The notes beneath the pieces were generated by a model. It had not been told where the DNA came from, searched no databases, and saw only the letters and a program-made list of their open reading frames with translations. A program made the translations under genes and the position numbers. From contig CADAIP010000005.1 of the NCBI GenBank assembly GCA_902787975.1, forward strand, positions 41,020-105,019: 64,000 nt of DNA, given 5' to 3'. The stretch comes from Oscillospiraceae bacterium (GTDB lineage Bacteria; Bacillota; Clostridia; Saccharofermentanales; Saccharofermentanaceae). Positions 16,950 to 26,298 of this stretch are shown here, piece after piece (position 1 is the first letter of the stretch; the number at the start of each line of letters is the position of its first letter).

Positions 16950-17443
16950 TTTGCTCCTCCTTCTTTACGGATATCCATGAAGATATCGACTTTGTTGCGG
17001 TGATATTCTTTAAAGCCGCACTGCTGATATACGTGGAATGCACGCTCATTTGCGACGAATACGACCAGGCGGATCCTCTCAAGGCCGAGGTCATTAAAGC
17101 CATAATCGATCATGCGGCGGAGAGCTTCCGTGCCGAAGCCTTTATTCTGCATAGAGCCTGTGATCGCGATCCCCCATTCGGCGTCATCGCCCTTGCGGTC
17201 GAAAAACTCTGTGTTGCCGATAAACTTGCCTGTGGATTTCTCGATCATGGAATACATGGTCGCACCGCTGTCGAGTTTATCCTGCATGTATTTGGTTTCT
17301 TCTTCCAGGGTGTAGGGCTCTAATCTGTCGCTGATGTGCTTTGCGACATTTTCGATGTCGTTGACCATCTCAAGATAGTCAGGTATAAGCTCCATCGTGG
17401 CTTTTACGAATGTGATTCTTTCTGATTCAAATACTTTTTCCAT
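16946..17443 (-). CDS. GNAT-family N-acetyltransferase (RimJ/RimL type)
   Basis: Acetyl-CoA-dependent acetyltransferase, 165 residues. The family core is seen in the strand pair FIGNTEFFDRKGDDAEWGIAI, the acetyl-CoA loop MQNKGFGTEAL (about 100-110) and LERIRLVVFVANERAFHVYQ (about 124-143). The group acts on proteins, polyamines or antibiotics; substrate unknown. I start at ATG 17443; the frame reaches TTG 17452 but that falls inside the promoter. TATAAT ends only 8 bases before the ATG and no ribosome site is visible, so the message may be leaderless. First gene of a three-gene operon. Confidence 0.85.
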   Translation of the reverse strand: MEKVFESERITFVKATMELIPDYLEMVNDIENVAKHISDRLEPYTLEEETKYMQDKLDSGATMYSMIEKSTGKFIGNTEFFDRKGDDAEWGIAITGSMQNKGFGTEALRRMIDYGFNDLGLERIRLVVFVANERAFHVYQQCGFKEYHRNKVDIFMDIRKEGGAK

Positions 17444-17451
17444 AATAGGCA

Positions 17452-17457
17452 ATTATA
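17452..17457 (-). promoter_or_regulatory. -10 element of the GNAT/flavoprotein operon
   Basis: TATAAT on the minus strand, 8 bases before ATG 17443. The expected transcription start falls within one or two bases of the start codon. The -35 is weak. Confidence 0.55.
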
Positions 17458-17632
17458 ACAATAATTGCCGGATCCAGTACCCGGGATAATCGAAAACATA
17501 TCTTATACAGATATAGCCCCGTTGCTTAATCAGTTATTGTTTTAAATCTTTTAATAAAGTTGTGAAGAGTGATTAACACAAGACCTTTAGAATGATAATT
17601 GTTAAAGTGCTGTTTTTGGGAGATGTCTGACA

Positions 17633-19915
17633 TTGCTATCGCGTTACGTTTATGTCGCTATATTTGTTATTTTGATACTCACGTTGCTGGCGTGTGCCAT
17701 TATTGCCAGCCGTCAATACAAGGAACTTGGCAAGGCTGTATCGTGGCTCGACATAGCATTTATCCCGCCTATTTTGGGCAACGCGATAATCGTTATTGCG
17801 AAACGCAAATGGTTAGCGCTCGTCGGATGCTATATCTATTATGTCGGAATGGACTTCGTTATTTATGAGCTGGTTAAGTTCACCGAAGTATACTGCAAAA
17901 GCACACGTAAACCCAGGAAAATTCCGGGATGGATCAAGTGGGTCTTGCTTGCCGATGCAATCCAGCTCCTTATAAATCCTGTTACAAAGCATGCTTTTGA
18001 TGTCCGCTGGGATGTCATTAACGGAGAAGTGTTCTACTTCCTCGTGCCCTTAGCAGGCCAGTATATCCACAGACTGGTCGACTACGGATTGTTCTTTGCA
18101 GTCATTATCACTTTTGCGATTACCATATTCCGCAATTCACGCATCTACAGGGAAAAGTTCATTATCATGTTCGTATCGATCCTGGCTGTCGGTGTGTGGG
18201 AAACTGTTTTTATTTTATCTAAGAATCCCATAGACCGTTCCATGATCGGCCTCGGAGCATTAGGAATCCTTGCTTACTATTTCTCGATCCATTACAGGCC
18301 TTTGAGACTTCTCGACAAGATGCTGTCGGGTATTGTCTCAAATGGTAATGCTGCATGTTTTATCTTCTCGCCTAAAGGCAGATGCGTGTGGGTCAACAAG
18401 GCTGCATGCAACCTGATCGGCGTCATGGAAGATAATTGTGAGAATGCACCTGAAGAGATCGAGTATCTGTTTAATATAAAACTAAGAAGAGGCAACTGGT
18501 CTGAGCGCCACTCGACGGGTTCCGGAGACAGCATCAAGTATTATCTTTTCGAGAACCGCGACGTATTAAATGAGAATGGCAAGATCACCGGCTTCTACCT
18601 CAAGATAAGTGATGTTACCAAGGAGCAGCTCAAGATCAGGAGAGAGCTTTTCGAGGCTACGCACGACATGCTTACGGGCCTTTATACCAGTGATCATCTC
18701 TACAAGATCGTCAAGCAGGCGATCGATGTTCATAAGGACACTGATTACATGATCCTGTACATCAACATCAAGAGCTTTAAGGTCGTAAACGACATCTTCG
18801 GCAATGACTTCGGCGATTACGCGATCAAGTGTTTTGCCGAGAGGATGAAGGCGGCCTTCTCGAAAAGATGTCTTTACGGGCGACTTGGCGGCGCCAACTT
18901 CGGTGTCCTGATCCCGAAGGATGAATTCAATCCTGAAGCAATCGAGCGTCAGCTTGCGCTCATCAAGATCACGCAGGATTCCGCAAATTATCCTATCCAG
19001 TCCCAGACCGGCGCATATGAAGTCGACCGTGCGGAGAAGGATATTGCAACGATGTTTGCCAATGCAAGACTCGCTCTTACATCGATCGAGAAAGACGATT
19101 CCGTACATATGGCAATATATGACGACAAATTAAGAAACGAGATCCTTTGGAACCAGGAGATCACGGCACAGCTTGCGGATGCCATCAAAAACCGTGATCT
19201 TAGGCCGTATCTCCAGCCGATTGCAGACAGCGACGGAAACATCGTCGGATGCGAGGCGCTTGTCCGTTGGATTCACAAGGACCATGGCTTCCTCGCGCCG
19301 TTCAGATTCATTCCTTCACTCGAGAAGAACGGTCTTATCGTTGAAGTCGATAAGTATATGTGGCGCTGCGCATGTGAGATCCTTTCAGACTGGAAGAAGC
19401 GCGGATGGAATATGTTCGTCTCCGTCAACATCTCGCCAAAGGATTTCTACTATCTTGACGTTCCGGAATACATAAAGAGTCTTGTTGACGAGTACGGCCT
19501 GGATCCGAAGCAGCTCCGTGTTGAGATAACCGAGAGCGTAATGGTTACCGATTCCGACAAGGTCGTTTCCATCATGCAGGAGTTCCGTGATCACGGATTC
19601 ATCGTTGAGATGGACGACTTCGGCAGCGGCTATTCTTCGCTCAACATGCTTAAGTCACTGCCCGTAGACGTGCTTAAGATCGACATGAATTTTCTGGGAA
19701 AGACAGATGACGAGCAGAAGGCGGATACCATCGTTAAGAACGTGATAAATCTTGCGATGGATCTCGGGATCACATCACTTACTGAAGGTGTTGAGACACA
19801 GGGCCAGTATGGTGTTCTTGCAGACATGGGCTGCAAGCTCTTCCAGGGTTATTACTTCTCAAAGCCTGTCCCGACTGATGAGTTTGAAGAGCTTGTTATC
19901 GTTAAGAGAAAGTAA
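17633..19915 (+). CDS. Membrane GGDEF-EAL protein, probable c-di-GMP phosphodiesterase
   Basis: A 760-residue signalling protein. Order: about seven membrane helices (1-230, 7TM histidine-kinase-like sensor), a PAS-like domain (about 235-335), a GGDEF domain (345-500) and an EAL domain (505-755). The GGDEF motif is degenerate, RLGGANF near residue 418, so cyclase activity is unlikely. The EAL domain keeps CEALVRW (about 539), EITES, DDFGSGYSS (about 660) and EGVET (about 718), the metal- and substrate-binding set of active enzymes. Start is TTG 17633 with GGGAG at 17618-17622. It is the only EAL protein in the window. Its 3' end overlaps the convergent ACT gene by 14 bases. Confidence 0.92.
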   Translation: MLSRYVYVAIFVILILTLLACAIIASRQYKELGKAVSWLDIAFIPPILGNAIIVIAKRKWLALVGCYIYYVGMDFVIYELVKFTEVYCKSTRKPRKIPGWIKWVLLADAIQLLINPVTKHAFDVRWDVINGEVFYFLVPLAGQYIHRLVDYGLFFAVIITFAITIFRNSRIYREKFIIMFVSILAVGVWETVFILSKNPIDRSMIGLGALGILAYYFSIHYRPLRLLDKMLSGIVSNGNAACFIFSPKGRCVWVNKAACNLIGVMEDNCENAPEEIEYLFNIKLRRGNWSERHSTGSGDSIKYYLFENRDVLNENGKITGFYLKISDVTKEQLKIRRELFEATHDMLTGLYTSDHLYKIVKQAIDVHKDTDYMILYINIKSFKVVNDIFGNDFGDYAIKCFAERMKAAFSKRCLYGRLGGANFGVLIPKDEFNPEAIERQLALIKITQDSANYPIQSQTGAYEVDRAEKDIATMFANARLALTSIEKDDSVHMAIYDDKLRNEILWNQEITAQLADAIKNRDLRPYLQPIADSDGNIVGCEALVRWIHKDHGFLAPFRFIPSLEKNGLIVEVDKYMWRCACEILSDWKKRGWNMFVSVNISPKDFYYLDVPEYIKSLVDEYGLDPKQLRVEITESVMVTDSDKVVSIMQEFRDHGFIVEMDDFGSGYSSLNMLKSLPVDVLKIDMNFLGKTDDEQKADTIVKNVINLAMDLGITSLTEGVETQGQYGVLADMGCKLFQGYYFSKPVPTDEFEELVIVKRK

Positions 19916-20282
19916 GCTCAGCTACATCATAACCATTGTCTTTCAAAGCATTTATTGCCTTGTCGAAGTTTTCTTCCTTAACGAAAATATAGTCGGTGTT
20001 ATATGTCGACACCGCGAAAATGCCGACCTTGTTTTCCGCGAGGATGGCCGATATCTTCGACAGGATCCCGATAAGCGAGAAGTCAAGAACGCCTTCGATC
20101 CTGAAGCCTTTCCAGCCGTCATCTCTTACGAGCGTTTTCTCAGGCACGTCTTCGGTCTTGCAGACGAGAGATATCTCTTCATCGGTTTTTGCAGTGAAGC
20201 AAAAATCAATGCCCGACGGGAGATCACCGACGGACATGAGTTTGCAAACCGTAAATCTGTAGGGAATAGTTTTAAGTTCCAT
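19902..20282 (-). CDS. ACT-domain protein
   Basis: A 126-residue protein with two ACT-like halves; the C-terminal one is clear (GVLDFSLIGILSKISAILAENKVGIFAVSTY, about residues 64-94). Family members bind amino acids or other small ligands as regulators. It matches the small stand-alone ACT proteins often annotated near amino-acid metabolism, but no such gene is adjacent here. The stop lies inside the end of the convergent GGDEF-EAL gene. Confidence 0.78.
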   Translation of the reverse strand: MELKTIPYRFTVCKLMSVGDLPSGIDFCFTAKTDEEISLVCKTEDVPEKTLVRDDGWKGFRIEGVLDFSLIGILSKISAILAENKVGIFAVSTYNTDYIFVKEENFDKAINALKDNGYDVAELTFS

Positions 20283-20439
20283 ATGAATTGATGTTCCTTC
20301 TGATAAATGACATTTCTGGTGACTTAAGGTATTCGAGTCTTGTCATATTATCCTTCATATAAAGTACTGTCTCCGATTATAACAAACACTCATGTTAAAA
20401 TAGTAAGTGAATTAGAAATTCCTGAGGGGGTAAAGGAAT

Positions 20440-21297
20440 ATGCGTTTACGTCGCCGTCTGTTTGGTGCACTGCAGATAATCGTACCTATCCTGGCATATC
20501 ACGCGTTAATCATTTTCGCTGTCTATAAACTCATTGACAGCACAAACGATGAATATATTCCTCAAACTGATTCGATATATGCTTATACATATAATTTTTC
20601 ATATGAATACTCCGATAATAAATGGGACAGAATACGTTCGGAATACCTGGCTGCAAGTCACATAGTTCCTGAAGATGAGACCAGAGGAATTACATTCGAT
20701 GACATTCCCGACATAAGCACCTGGGATGGTGTGAAAAAGATCTATGTCCGTAATGATGTTGCAATCGCAGAAAAAAGCAGACTTGAACGTGAAGGTGAAG
20801 TGTTCAACATAGCGGTGCCTGCGGATACCATAGCCCATTACAACTACTACACGCGCATGTTACAAGAATTCGGCTATCAACCCGGCTACTCCGATATTCC
20901 TGTACTCGATGTTTACAAGTACGAATATATTGTTTTCAATTACGACGGATTGAGATACGAGAATGTTTATGCCGAGCCGGATCTATATCTTTACTACGAA
21001 TACGATCCTTCCACATGGGATCAGTTCCGTACGGACCTTGATGCATATTACGAAGACAAGACGGATGAACCGTATCCCCACATACTCATCTCTGTTGATG
21101 GTGATTCAGCCGCAATCCAGCAGAAGCTTGTAAGGGAGTACCCCGCTTCATGTTACGTATCCAAAGAATTTACGTCCACCTGGAAGACATACCGCAGAAA
21201 TAAGTTGATTATCACGCTTGTGACAGCGCTTGTTTTGACTGTCGCTGCGGTCATTGCGCTAGAGATACTCTTTTCAAAACTTAAGAAGCGTATATAA
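20440..21297 (+). CDS. Hypothetical membrane-anchored extracytoplasmic protein
   Basis: 285 residues, not recognised. A basic start (MRLRRRLF) leads to a membrane helix (about residues 10-30), then a Tyr- and Asp-rich extracytoplasmic domain of about 210 residues, a second helix (about 255-278) and a basic tail, so both ends should be cytoplasmic. AAAGGA precedes ATG 20440. The lipoprotein at 21325 follows, and its -10 lies at the end of this gene. Confidence 0.72.
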   Translation: MRLRRRLFGALQIIVPILAYHALIIFAVYKLIDSTNDEYIPQTDSIYAYTYNFSYEYSDNKWDRIRSEYLAASHIVPEDETRGITFDDIPDISTWDGVKKIYVRNDVAIAEKSRLEREGEVFNIAVPADTIAHYNYYTRMLQEFGYQPGYSDIPVLDVYKYEYIVFNYDGLRYENVYAEPDLYLYYEYDPSTWDQFRTDLDAYYEDKTDEPYPHILISVDGDSAAIQQKLVREYPASCYVSKEFTSTWKTYRRNKLIITLVTALVLTVAAVIALEILFSKLKKRI

Positions 21298-21298
21298 T
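21293..21298 (+). promoter_or_regulatory. -10 element of the lipoprotein gene
   Basis: TATAAT overlapping the stop codon of the upstream gene, with TTTTCA 16 bases further upstream (21271-21276). An ordinary distance to the ATG at 21325. Confidence 0.45.
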
Positions 21299-21324
21299 AG
21301 TCCAATCAAAAACGCGGAGTTAAC

Positions 21325-21804
21325 ATGAAAAAAGTAATAGCAGCAACATTAACGGCAGCGTTGCTTCTCACGGCGGCGTCATGCGGAAGCAAGCCTCAGG
21401 AGACATCTGAGATAACGGCAGCAACTACTGTGGTTGTTGAGACAGAGACATCGGCGACCGAAGCGCCTTCAGAGACAACGGCTGAAGAGACCACAGCACC
21501 TGTAGAGATACCCGCCTGGGAAGGCTCATGGCAGGCTACTGATACTGAAGAACATTTCGAGATCAGCAGTGTTACTGCTGACGGATTCAAGGTAGTTTTT
21601 TGGCACTATGAAGAAGGCCAGATCGAAGAATTCATATACAAGATGGAATTCGATAACGAAGACAGAACGGTTGCTTCCGAGATCGGCACAGGCAAAGATC
21701 ACGGTGGCTGGGAATACACCTTTAATCTCAACGGCGACACAATCCTGGTCCAGTCCAAACTTCCTGACCAGACGTTCCAGAGAACAGAAGCTGCTGAGAC
21801 ATAA
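21325..21804 (+). CDS. Small lipoprotein of unknown function
   Basis: 159 residues. A type II signal peptide ends in the lipobox TAASC at about residues 16-20, so the mature protein is lipid-anchored at Cys20. A Thr/Glu-rich linker (about 25-58) leads to a small domain with several Trp and Phe (EGSWQAT..., about 65-155), resembling lipocalin-like or DUF-type lipoproteins without a clear match. Neighbour of another surface protein. Confidence 0.75.
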   Translation: MKKVIAATLTAALLLTAASCGSKPQETSEITAATTVVVETETSATEAPSETTAEETTAPVEIPAWEGSWQATDTEEHFEISSVTADGFKVVFWHYEEGQIEEFIYKMEFDNEDRTVASEIGTGKDHGGWEYTFNLNGDTILVQSKLPDQTFQRTEAAET

Positions 21805-21847
21805 AATAGAATCTCTCCGAACGGGATTATTCACGAGAAAAATCATG

Positions 21848-21999
21848 TACGTAATTCATACAGTAATTAAGATGTTTTACTGTACGGTTTACGTATTTCT
21901 GCCCGAAAATACGTATTTCATACAGTAATCATGAAGTTTTACTGTACGATTTACGTACGCATATTCATCAGTCGAGTTCGATACTGTATATTTTACGTA
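21848..21999. repeat. Palindromic repeat, two full units (period 62) and a part unit
   Basis: Units 21848-21895 and 21910-21957 (48 bases each, 14-base spacer) have nested arms: outer TACGTA...TACGTA and inner TACAGTAA...TTACTGTA around a 10-base loop. A third, partial unit ends at 21999 (ACTGTA...TTTACGTA), with its right inner arm 42 bases after that of unit 2. The same two-unit arrangement is found at 32563-32672. Confidence 0.85.
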
Positions 22000-22024
22000 C
22001 CCGCTTTCATCAGTCGAGTTCGAT
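21964..22024. repeat. 19-base direct repeat of the GH94 stop-codon region
   Basis: TTCATCAGTCGAGTTCGAT is present at 21964-21982 and again at 22006-22024. The second copy is the 3' end of the phosphorylase gene including its stop. The two copies flank a half palindrome unit of 23 bases, like a duplication made when the repeat was inserted or expanded. Confidence 0.85.
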
Positions 22025-24679
22025 CTCGATAAGTTTTCCTATCTTGTCCTTCGGCAGTATGTTGGAGCCTTCGCTTACGATCTCGCCGTCAACACTTATC
22101 TTCTTAACAGCAGATGCATCGGAAGTCTTCTTATATACGACCGTGAGAGGCTTGCCGTTGAATTCAAAGCTTACCGAAGCTTTTCCTTCGTCATCAAACT
22201 GTGAAGGGAGGAGCTTGGGCTCAAAGCACATGTCACCGTAGGAACCCTTGATTCCGAACATCTCGGTGAGGACTGTGAGCATCAGCCAGCTTGCTGCACC
22301 TGTGAGGTAGTGGTAAACGCCTCTGCCCTTAGGGTCGAAGTATTCGGGAACGCCGGGATAGATCTTACTGTCTGCAAAGTCAGTTGCGTGAGCGTAAAGT
22401 GTACCCAATACTTTCCAGCCTTCAGCCTTGAAGCCTCTTGAATAGAGGGCATTGCCGAACATTACGGTCATATGTGAGAAGACTGCGCCGTTCTCTTTCT
22501 GGCCGTAGGAGAAGCCGAACATACGGCCCATGTCGGTCTTAACTTCACGGAAATCCGTATTGAGTTTGTAGCCTCCGATGGAAGCATCATAGATATATTT
22601 ATCTGCGGATTTAACGATCTCAGCGATCTGATCTTCGGATGCGATGCCGGACATGACAGTGAAAACCTGGCTTGTGAGCATCATGGCAGGATTGCCGTGC
22701 TTGTCGCCGTTCTTTTCGAGGGCGTTGCCACTGTTATCGTAGTAACCGTTGTAGCGTGAATAGCCTTCAGTGTCGGTGAACCATTCGGTCTCTCTGATGT
22801 GAGTGGTGATCCATTCGGACTTCTTCTCGAGGTCATCAGCGAGCGTGTCGATCGCAAATGCTTTCTTGGATCCGGAGAAACCTGTCTTAACACCTTCACA
22901 GTACTGATTTAATACAGACTGGAGCTTAGCCTCGTCATAGACACCTAAGAGGCCTTCCAGCTCTGCTGCAGCTTCGATAGTGTCCTTTCCAAAAGTCTTC
23001 TTATACTCTCTGAGGATCGCTGCGAGCTTTTGGTAGTTGCCCGCATAAGCTGCCGTGAAGGCAACGCTCTCGCCCTTGTCCTTGCCCATGTCCAGAGCGT
23101 CGTTCCAGTCAGCGCCTCTGAGCTTCATGTGGCCGTGATCGCCGACATCGAAGAATGAGGCGAAGTTCTGGAGGAGGAGATGCTCGATGACAGTACCTTC
23201 AGACTTCTTGCTGAGATCAGTATCTTTATCAAGGAGCTCTTCGCCGCGCATTACCTGGCGGTCGATGAAGTAGGGAGCCTTCTCGTCAAGGATCTTAAGG
23301 TCGCCTGTCTGCTTGATGTAGAGATCCATCGTCATGAAAGGCCACATAGCGTGATCCATCCAGACTCTTGTGATGCCGTTACGGTCAGCGATGAATTCGC
23401 CGCTTCCGCTGCCGATGATGGTAGCGTTCGTGCCGTCCGTTCTGACGCCGCCGAAGTTATCGACGAGCATTCCCCTTACGTCCGACGGATCCATGATTAT
23501 CAGCGCGAGGCAGTCCTGCCAGAGATCTCTCCAGCCTCTGCCGCCCTTGCCGTAATCGTGGTGCGGCAGGAACGAGCATCCGTAGATCCTTCTGAGCATC
23601 GGCTGTACGCCAACCCAGTACATCCAACTGTCGAAAGCCTTATCGCCCGTGTGGAAACTTACGTTGTTTTTCCTGTCCCAATATTCCTTATTTTTCGCAA
23701 GCTCGCTCTCGAAAACATCGCCCTTCAGATACTTAACTGCCATATTCTCGATAATGCCGGATTCTGCTTTGATATCTTCCTCGTTGTCGGAGGGCTTTGA
23801 CATGTCATTTATCGCAAGCGCGAAAATATAATCAGCACTTTCTCCCGGTGCAAGAGTCTTCTTCGCAAACTGCGCAGCACCCATGGCCTCAAAGCCGTCT
23901 GCACGCGTTCCGGGCAGTGAAGCCGGAGTTCCCGTAACGGGGAATCTCGGGTTATCAAAAGCACCTCCCTCGCCGATGAAATCCTCAGCGATGGGACAGA
24001 AGGAGACCGGTTTGGTTCCGTCTGCTTCAGAAGCGAAAAATCCGTAGATCACCTTATTCTTTCTGTGCCCTCTCTCATCGAAAGTGAGAGTGGGATCGTT
24101 TGTGATGCCGTATTCGGTAACGCTCATTCTGTTGAGCATAGAAGTAACGTTTCTGTGGTCCCTGATGTTGTCTGCGGAACGTCCGTAAATGGGTGTTGCC
24201 GCAGTGGGAGTGAAAGTGACTTTTGAAGATCCGGTGTTTGTGATCTTAACTCTCGTGAGCTCGATCTTATCTGAAGTCTCTACAGGTACGAATGTTGTAA
24301 CTTCAGTCTTTAAGTCAGTGCCGCTTATTGCGCGCTCAACTTTCTGCCAGAGGAGACCGCCGTAAAGGGTTGCCTTGTCTTTGCCGGAAGTAAATCTTTT
24401 CGCATGGGAAGATGCGGAAGCACCGGTTGCGGAGACGAGTGTGCCGTCCTCAAGGCATATCCAGAAGTTTCTGGTGGAACGGTTGTTGTGAAGATTATCC
24501 GAGGAGACGGGCTCAAGGATAAACGTGTTCTGCGAAGTCTTGAGGTCGCCTCCGAATTCCGGAGTTAGAGATCCCATCATGCCGCTGGCAGCGCCTACGG
24601 GGAAATACAGATAGCTGTAAAGATCAGGGTCTTCAAGCTTAAAAGTGCCTTTATTATCGATGAATTCATAACCTTTCAT
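22010..24679 (-). CDS. GH94 glycoside phosphorylase (cellobiose/laminaribiose phosphorylase type)
   Basis: Inverting phosphorylase that splits a beta-glucosidic disaccharide with phosphate to glucose-1-phosphate plus a sugar, saving ATP. It has 889 residues: an N-terminal beta-sandwich (to about 300), a linker helix region, an (alpha/alpha)6 catalytic barrel and a C-terminal beta domain. The general acid Asp lies in GADWND at about residues 521-526; the sugar-site segment GGRGWRDLWQD is at about 380-390. No signal peptide, so it acts in the cytoplasm on an imported sugar. Length lies between cellobiose (about 810) and cellodextrin (about 980) enzymes and near laminaribiose phosphorylases, so the substrate is left open. 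No transporter is adjacent. AAGGAGA precedes the ATG. Confidence 0.88.
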   Translation of the reverse strand: MKGYEFIDNKGTFKLEDPDLYSYLYFPVGAASGMMGSLTPEFGGDLKTSQNTFILEPVSSDNLHNNRSTRNFWICLEDGTLVSATGASASSHAKRFTSGKDKATLYGGLLWQKVERAISGTDLKTEVTTFVPVETSDKIELTRVKITNTGSSKVTFTPTAATPIYGRSADNIRDHRNVTSMLNRMSVTEYGITNDPTLTFDERGHRKNKVIYGFFASEADGTKPVSFCPIAEDFIGEGGAFDNPRFPVTGTPASLPGTRADGFEAMGAAQFAKKTLAPGESADYIFALAINDMSKPSDNEEDIKAESGIIENMAVKYLKGDVFESELAKNKEYWDRKNNVSFHTGDKAFDSWMYWVGVQPMLRRIYGCSFLPHHDYGKGGRGWRDLWQDCLALIIMDPSDVRGMLVDNFGGVRTDGTNATIIGSGSGEFIADRNGITRVWMDHAMWPFMTMDLYIKQTGDLKILDEKAPYFIDRQVMRGEELLDKDTDLSKKSEGTVIEHLLLQNFASFFDVGDHGHMKLRGADWNDALDMGKDKGESVAFTAAYAGNYQKLAAILREYKKTFGKDTIEAAAELEGLLGVYDEAKLQSVLNQYCEGVKTGFSGSKKAFAIDTLADDLEKKSEWITTHIRETEWFTDTEGYSRYNGYYDNSGNALEKNGDKHGNPAMMLTSQVFTVMSGIASEDQIAEIVKSADKYIYDASIGGYKLNTDFREVKTDMGRMFGFSYGQKENGAVFSHMTVMFGNALYSRGFKAEGWKVLGTLYAHATDFADSKIYPGVPEYFDPKGRGVYHYLTGAASWLMLTVLTEMFGIKGSYGDMCFEPKLLPSQFDDEGKASVSFEFNGKPLTVVYKKTSDASAVKKISVDGEIVSEGSNILPKDKIGKLIEIELD

Positions 24680-24714
24680 GGGCAGGGTCTCCTTAAAAAT
24701 GAATCACTTCTATC

Positions 24715-24765
24715 ATTATAAAAAATCCTGCCGACTTTGTCCTTACGCTTTTTTAAAAGTATAAT
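24715..24765. promoter_or_regulatory. Divergent promoters with overlapping -35 elements
   Basis: Plus strand: TTGTCC (24737-24742), 17 bases, TATAAT (24760-24765), driving the DUF218 gene. Minus strand: AGGACA (24738-24743), 17 bases, TATAAT (24715-24720), driving GH94. The two -35 boxes occupy almost the same bases, so the polymerases should exclude each other. Confidence 0.7.
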
Positions 24766-24772
24766 TTTATTG

Positions 24773-26266
24773 ATGAAACGCGTATTCCTGAAACTCAGAT
24801 ATCTTCTGCTGGCGATCGTAATGATGATCGCCGGCTATATCTATGTCTATATCGTCGGCAACGAATATCTATGCAAAATCGAAAACGTACCTCACCCGGC
24901 AGACGGTACCGCCCCTGTGGAAGTCATTGAAGACGGCGGTCTGGATACTCTGGAAATAATCTATTCACGTTATGAAGGAAACAGCGCACATGTAAGAGTA
25001 AGATCCAAAAATCCCGGCCGTGCTTATCTGTCAATTCAATCGGGAGACCAGAGTTCTTCAACTGCGGTGCTTTATGTTCACAGCAACGGGATCATCACAA
25101 GCGAAGATTACTTCGGAGATTTTACGGGAAGCTTCTTCATCAGGGTCAGTCTTGCAGTTTATCTGGCCATTCTTCTGATGGATCTCATAATCATGTACAT
25201 AAGAAGCCTTCGCAAGAATATTTACAGGTCCAGGAATATTCTTTCAAGCGGTCTCATCATATTCCTGTCAGGAAGCTTTCTCATGAACCTTGTTAATTTG
25301 ATAAGGATCCACAACATGGGACTGATGGATGTGCTTTCAAGCTTCCTGGATTTTCTCCAGACATTTGCGATCCTGACGATGCCCATCGCTGTCCTGATGG
25401 CTATCCTTGCAACAACAAGCAATATCCGTCTTCTACGCCGCGAAGGCCGAAGCTGGCGCAACATGCTTGCAACGATCCTGAGCATATTCCTGCTGATAGC
25501 CACTGTTACTCCTGCGACCGTCGGATACATTCTTCAGAATTCAACACTCATAGACGTTCACCAGTACACCGGCCCCGGCCGTTTCATCGGCATGTTTATC
25601 GAAAGAACAGCCGGCATAATCGTCGTTTATTTCGAGTGCATCCTTGCCGGATCGATCATTCTCGGTATCAGGGCAGCACGTCACATTCCTGCTTTTGACA
25701 AGGACTACATCCTGATACTCGGCTGCCAGATGCGAAAAGACGGCACCCCCACAAAACTCCTTCAGTCCAGGATCGACCGCGCTCTCGAATTCGCATCAAT
25801 GCAAAAAGAGGCAACGGGTAAAGACATAATCTTTATCCCCACCGGCGGCAAAGGCAAAAACGAAGTCATCACCGAAGCCCAGGCAATACGCGATTATCTC
25901 TTAAGCAAGGGCATTACGGATTCTTCCATACTGGTTGAGGACAAAGCGACCAACACCTATGAGAACTTTCAAAGATCAGTGGCGCTGATCAAGAAGACGA
26001 CTAAAAAGAAGGTTCCTAAGATCGCCTTCTCCACAACCAACTATCACGTGTTCCGCGCCGGTTTTCTGGCATCAAGACAGCAAATCAAAACAGAAGGCAT
26101 CGGCAGCAAGACCAAGAGTTATTTCTTCATAAACGCATTCATCAGGGAATTCATCGCGACCGTCTATTACAAGATCAGAACGCACCTTCTGGTCTTCACG
26201 GTCCTTATGTCGATCAACATCGCCGTCACGCTGATGACCTATGTGTCGAATGTAATACTCTCATAA
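24773..26266 (+). CDS. DUF218/YdcF-SanA family membrane protein
   Basis: A 497-residue envelope protein. One N-terminal helix (about 10-30), an extracytoplasmic part, then a group of five to six helices (about 120-310), a DUF218 domain (about 315-460) and a C-terminal helix (470-492). The DUF218 motifs are ILGCQMRKDGTP (about 321-332), PTGGKG (about 361-366) and EDKATNTYENF (about 389-399). SanA/YdcF relatives are linked to cell-envelope integrity; the reaction is unknown. I start at ATG 24773: an upstream TTG at 24737 is the -35 box. TATAAT ends seven bases before the ATG and there is no ribosome site, suggesting a leaderless message. Confidence 0.82.
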   Translation: MKRVFLKLRYLLLAIVMMIAGYIYVYIVGNEYLCKIENVPHPADGTAPVEVIEDGGLDTLEIIYSRYEGNSAHVRVRSKNPGRAYLSIQSGDQSSSTAVLYVHSNGIITSEDYFGDFTGSFFIRVSLAVYLAILLMDLIIMYIRSLRKNIYRSRNILSSGLIIFLSGSFLMNLVNLIRIHNMGLMDVLSSFLDFLQTFAILTMPIAVLMAILATTSNIRLLRREGRSWRNMLATILSIFLLIATVTPATVGYILQNSTLIDVHQYTGPGRFIGMFIERTAGIIVVYFECILAGSIILGIRAARHIPAFDKDYILILGCQMRKDGTPTKLLQSRIDRALEFASMQKEATGKDIIFIPTGGKGKNEVITEAQAIRDYLLSKGITDSSILVEDKATNTYENFQRSVALIKKTTKKKVPKIAFSTTNYHVFRAGFLASRQQIKTEGIGSKTKSYFFINAFIREFIATVYYKIRTHLLVFTVLMSINIAVTLMTYVSNVILS

Positions 26267-26298
26267 GCCCTGCTTCTTACTGACTTCAAGGTCACACC

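Noticed and set aside
24737..24772. TTG 24737 as start of the DUF218 protein
   Set aside because: TTGTCC is an exact-spaced -35 element with TATAAT 17 bases later; ATG 24773 is the credible start.
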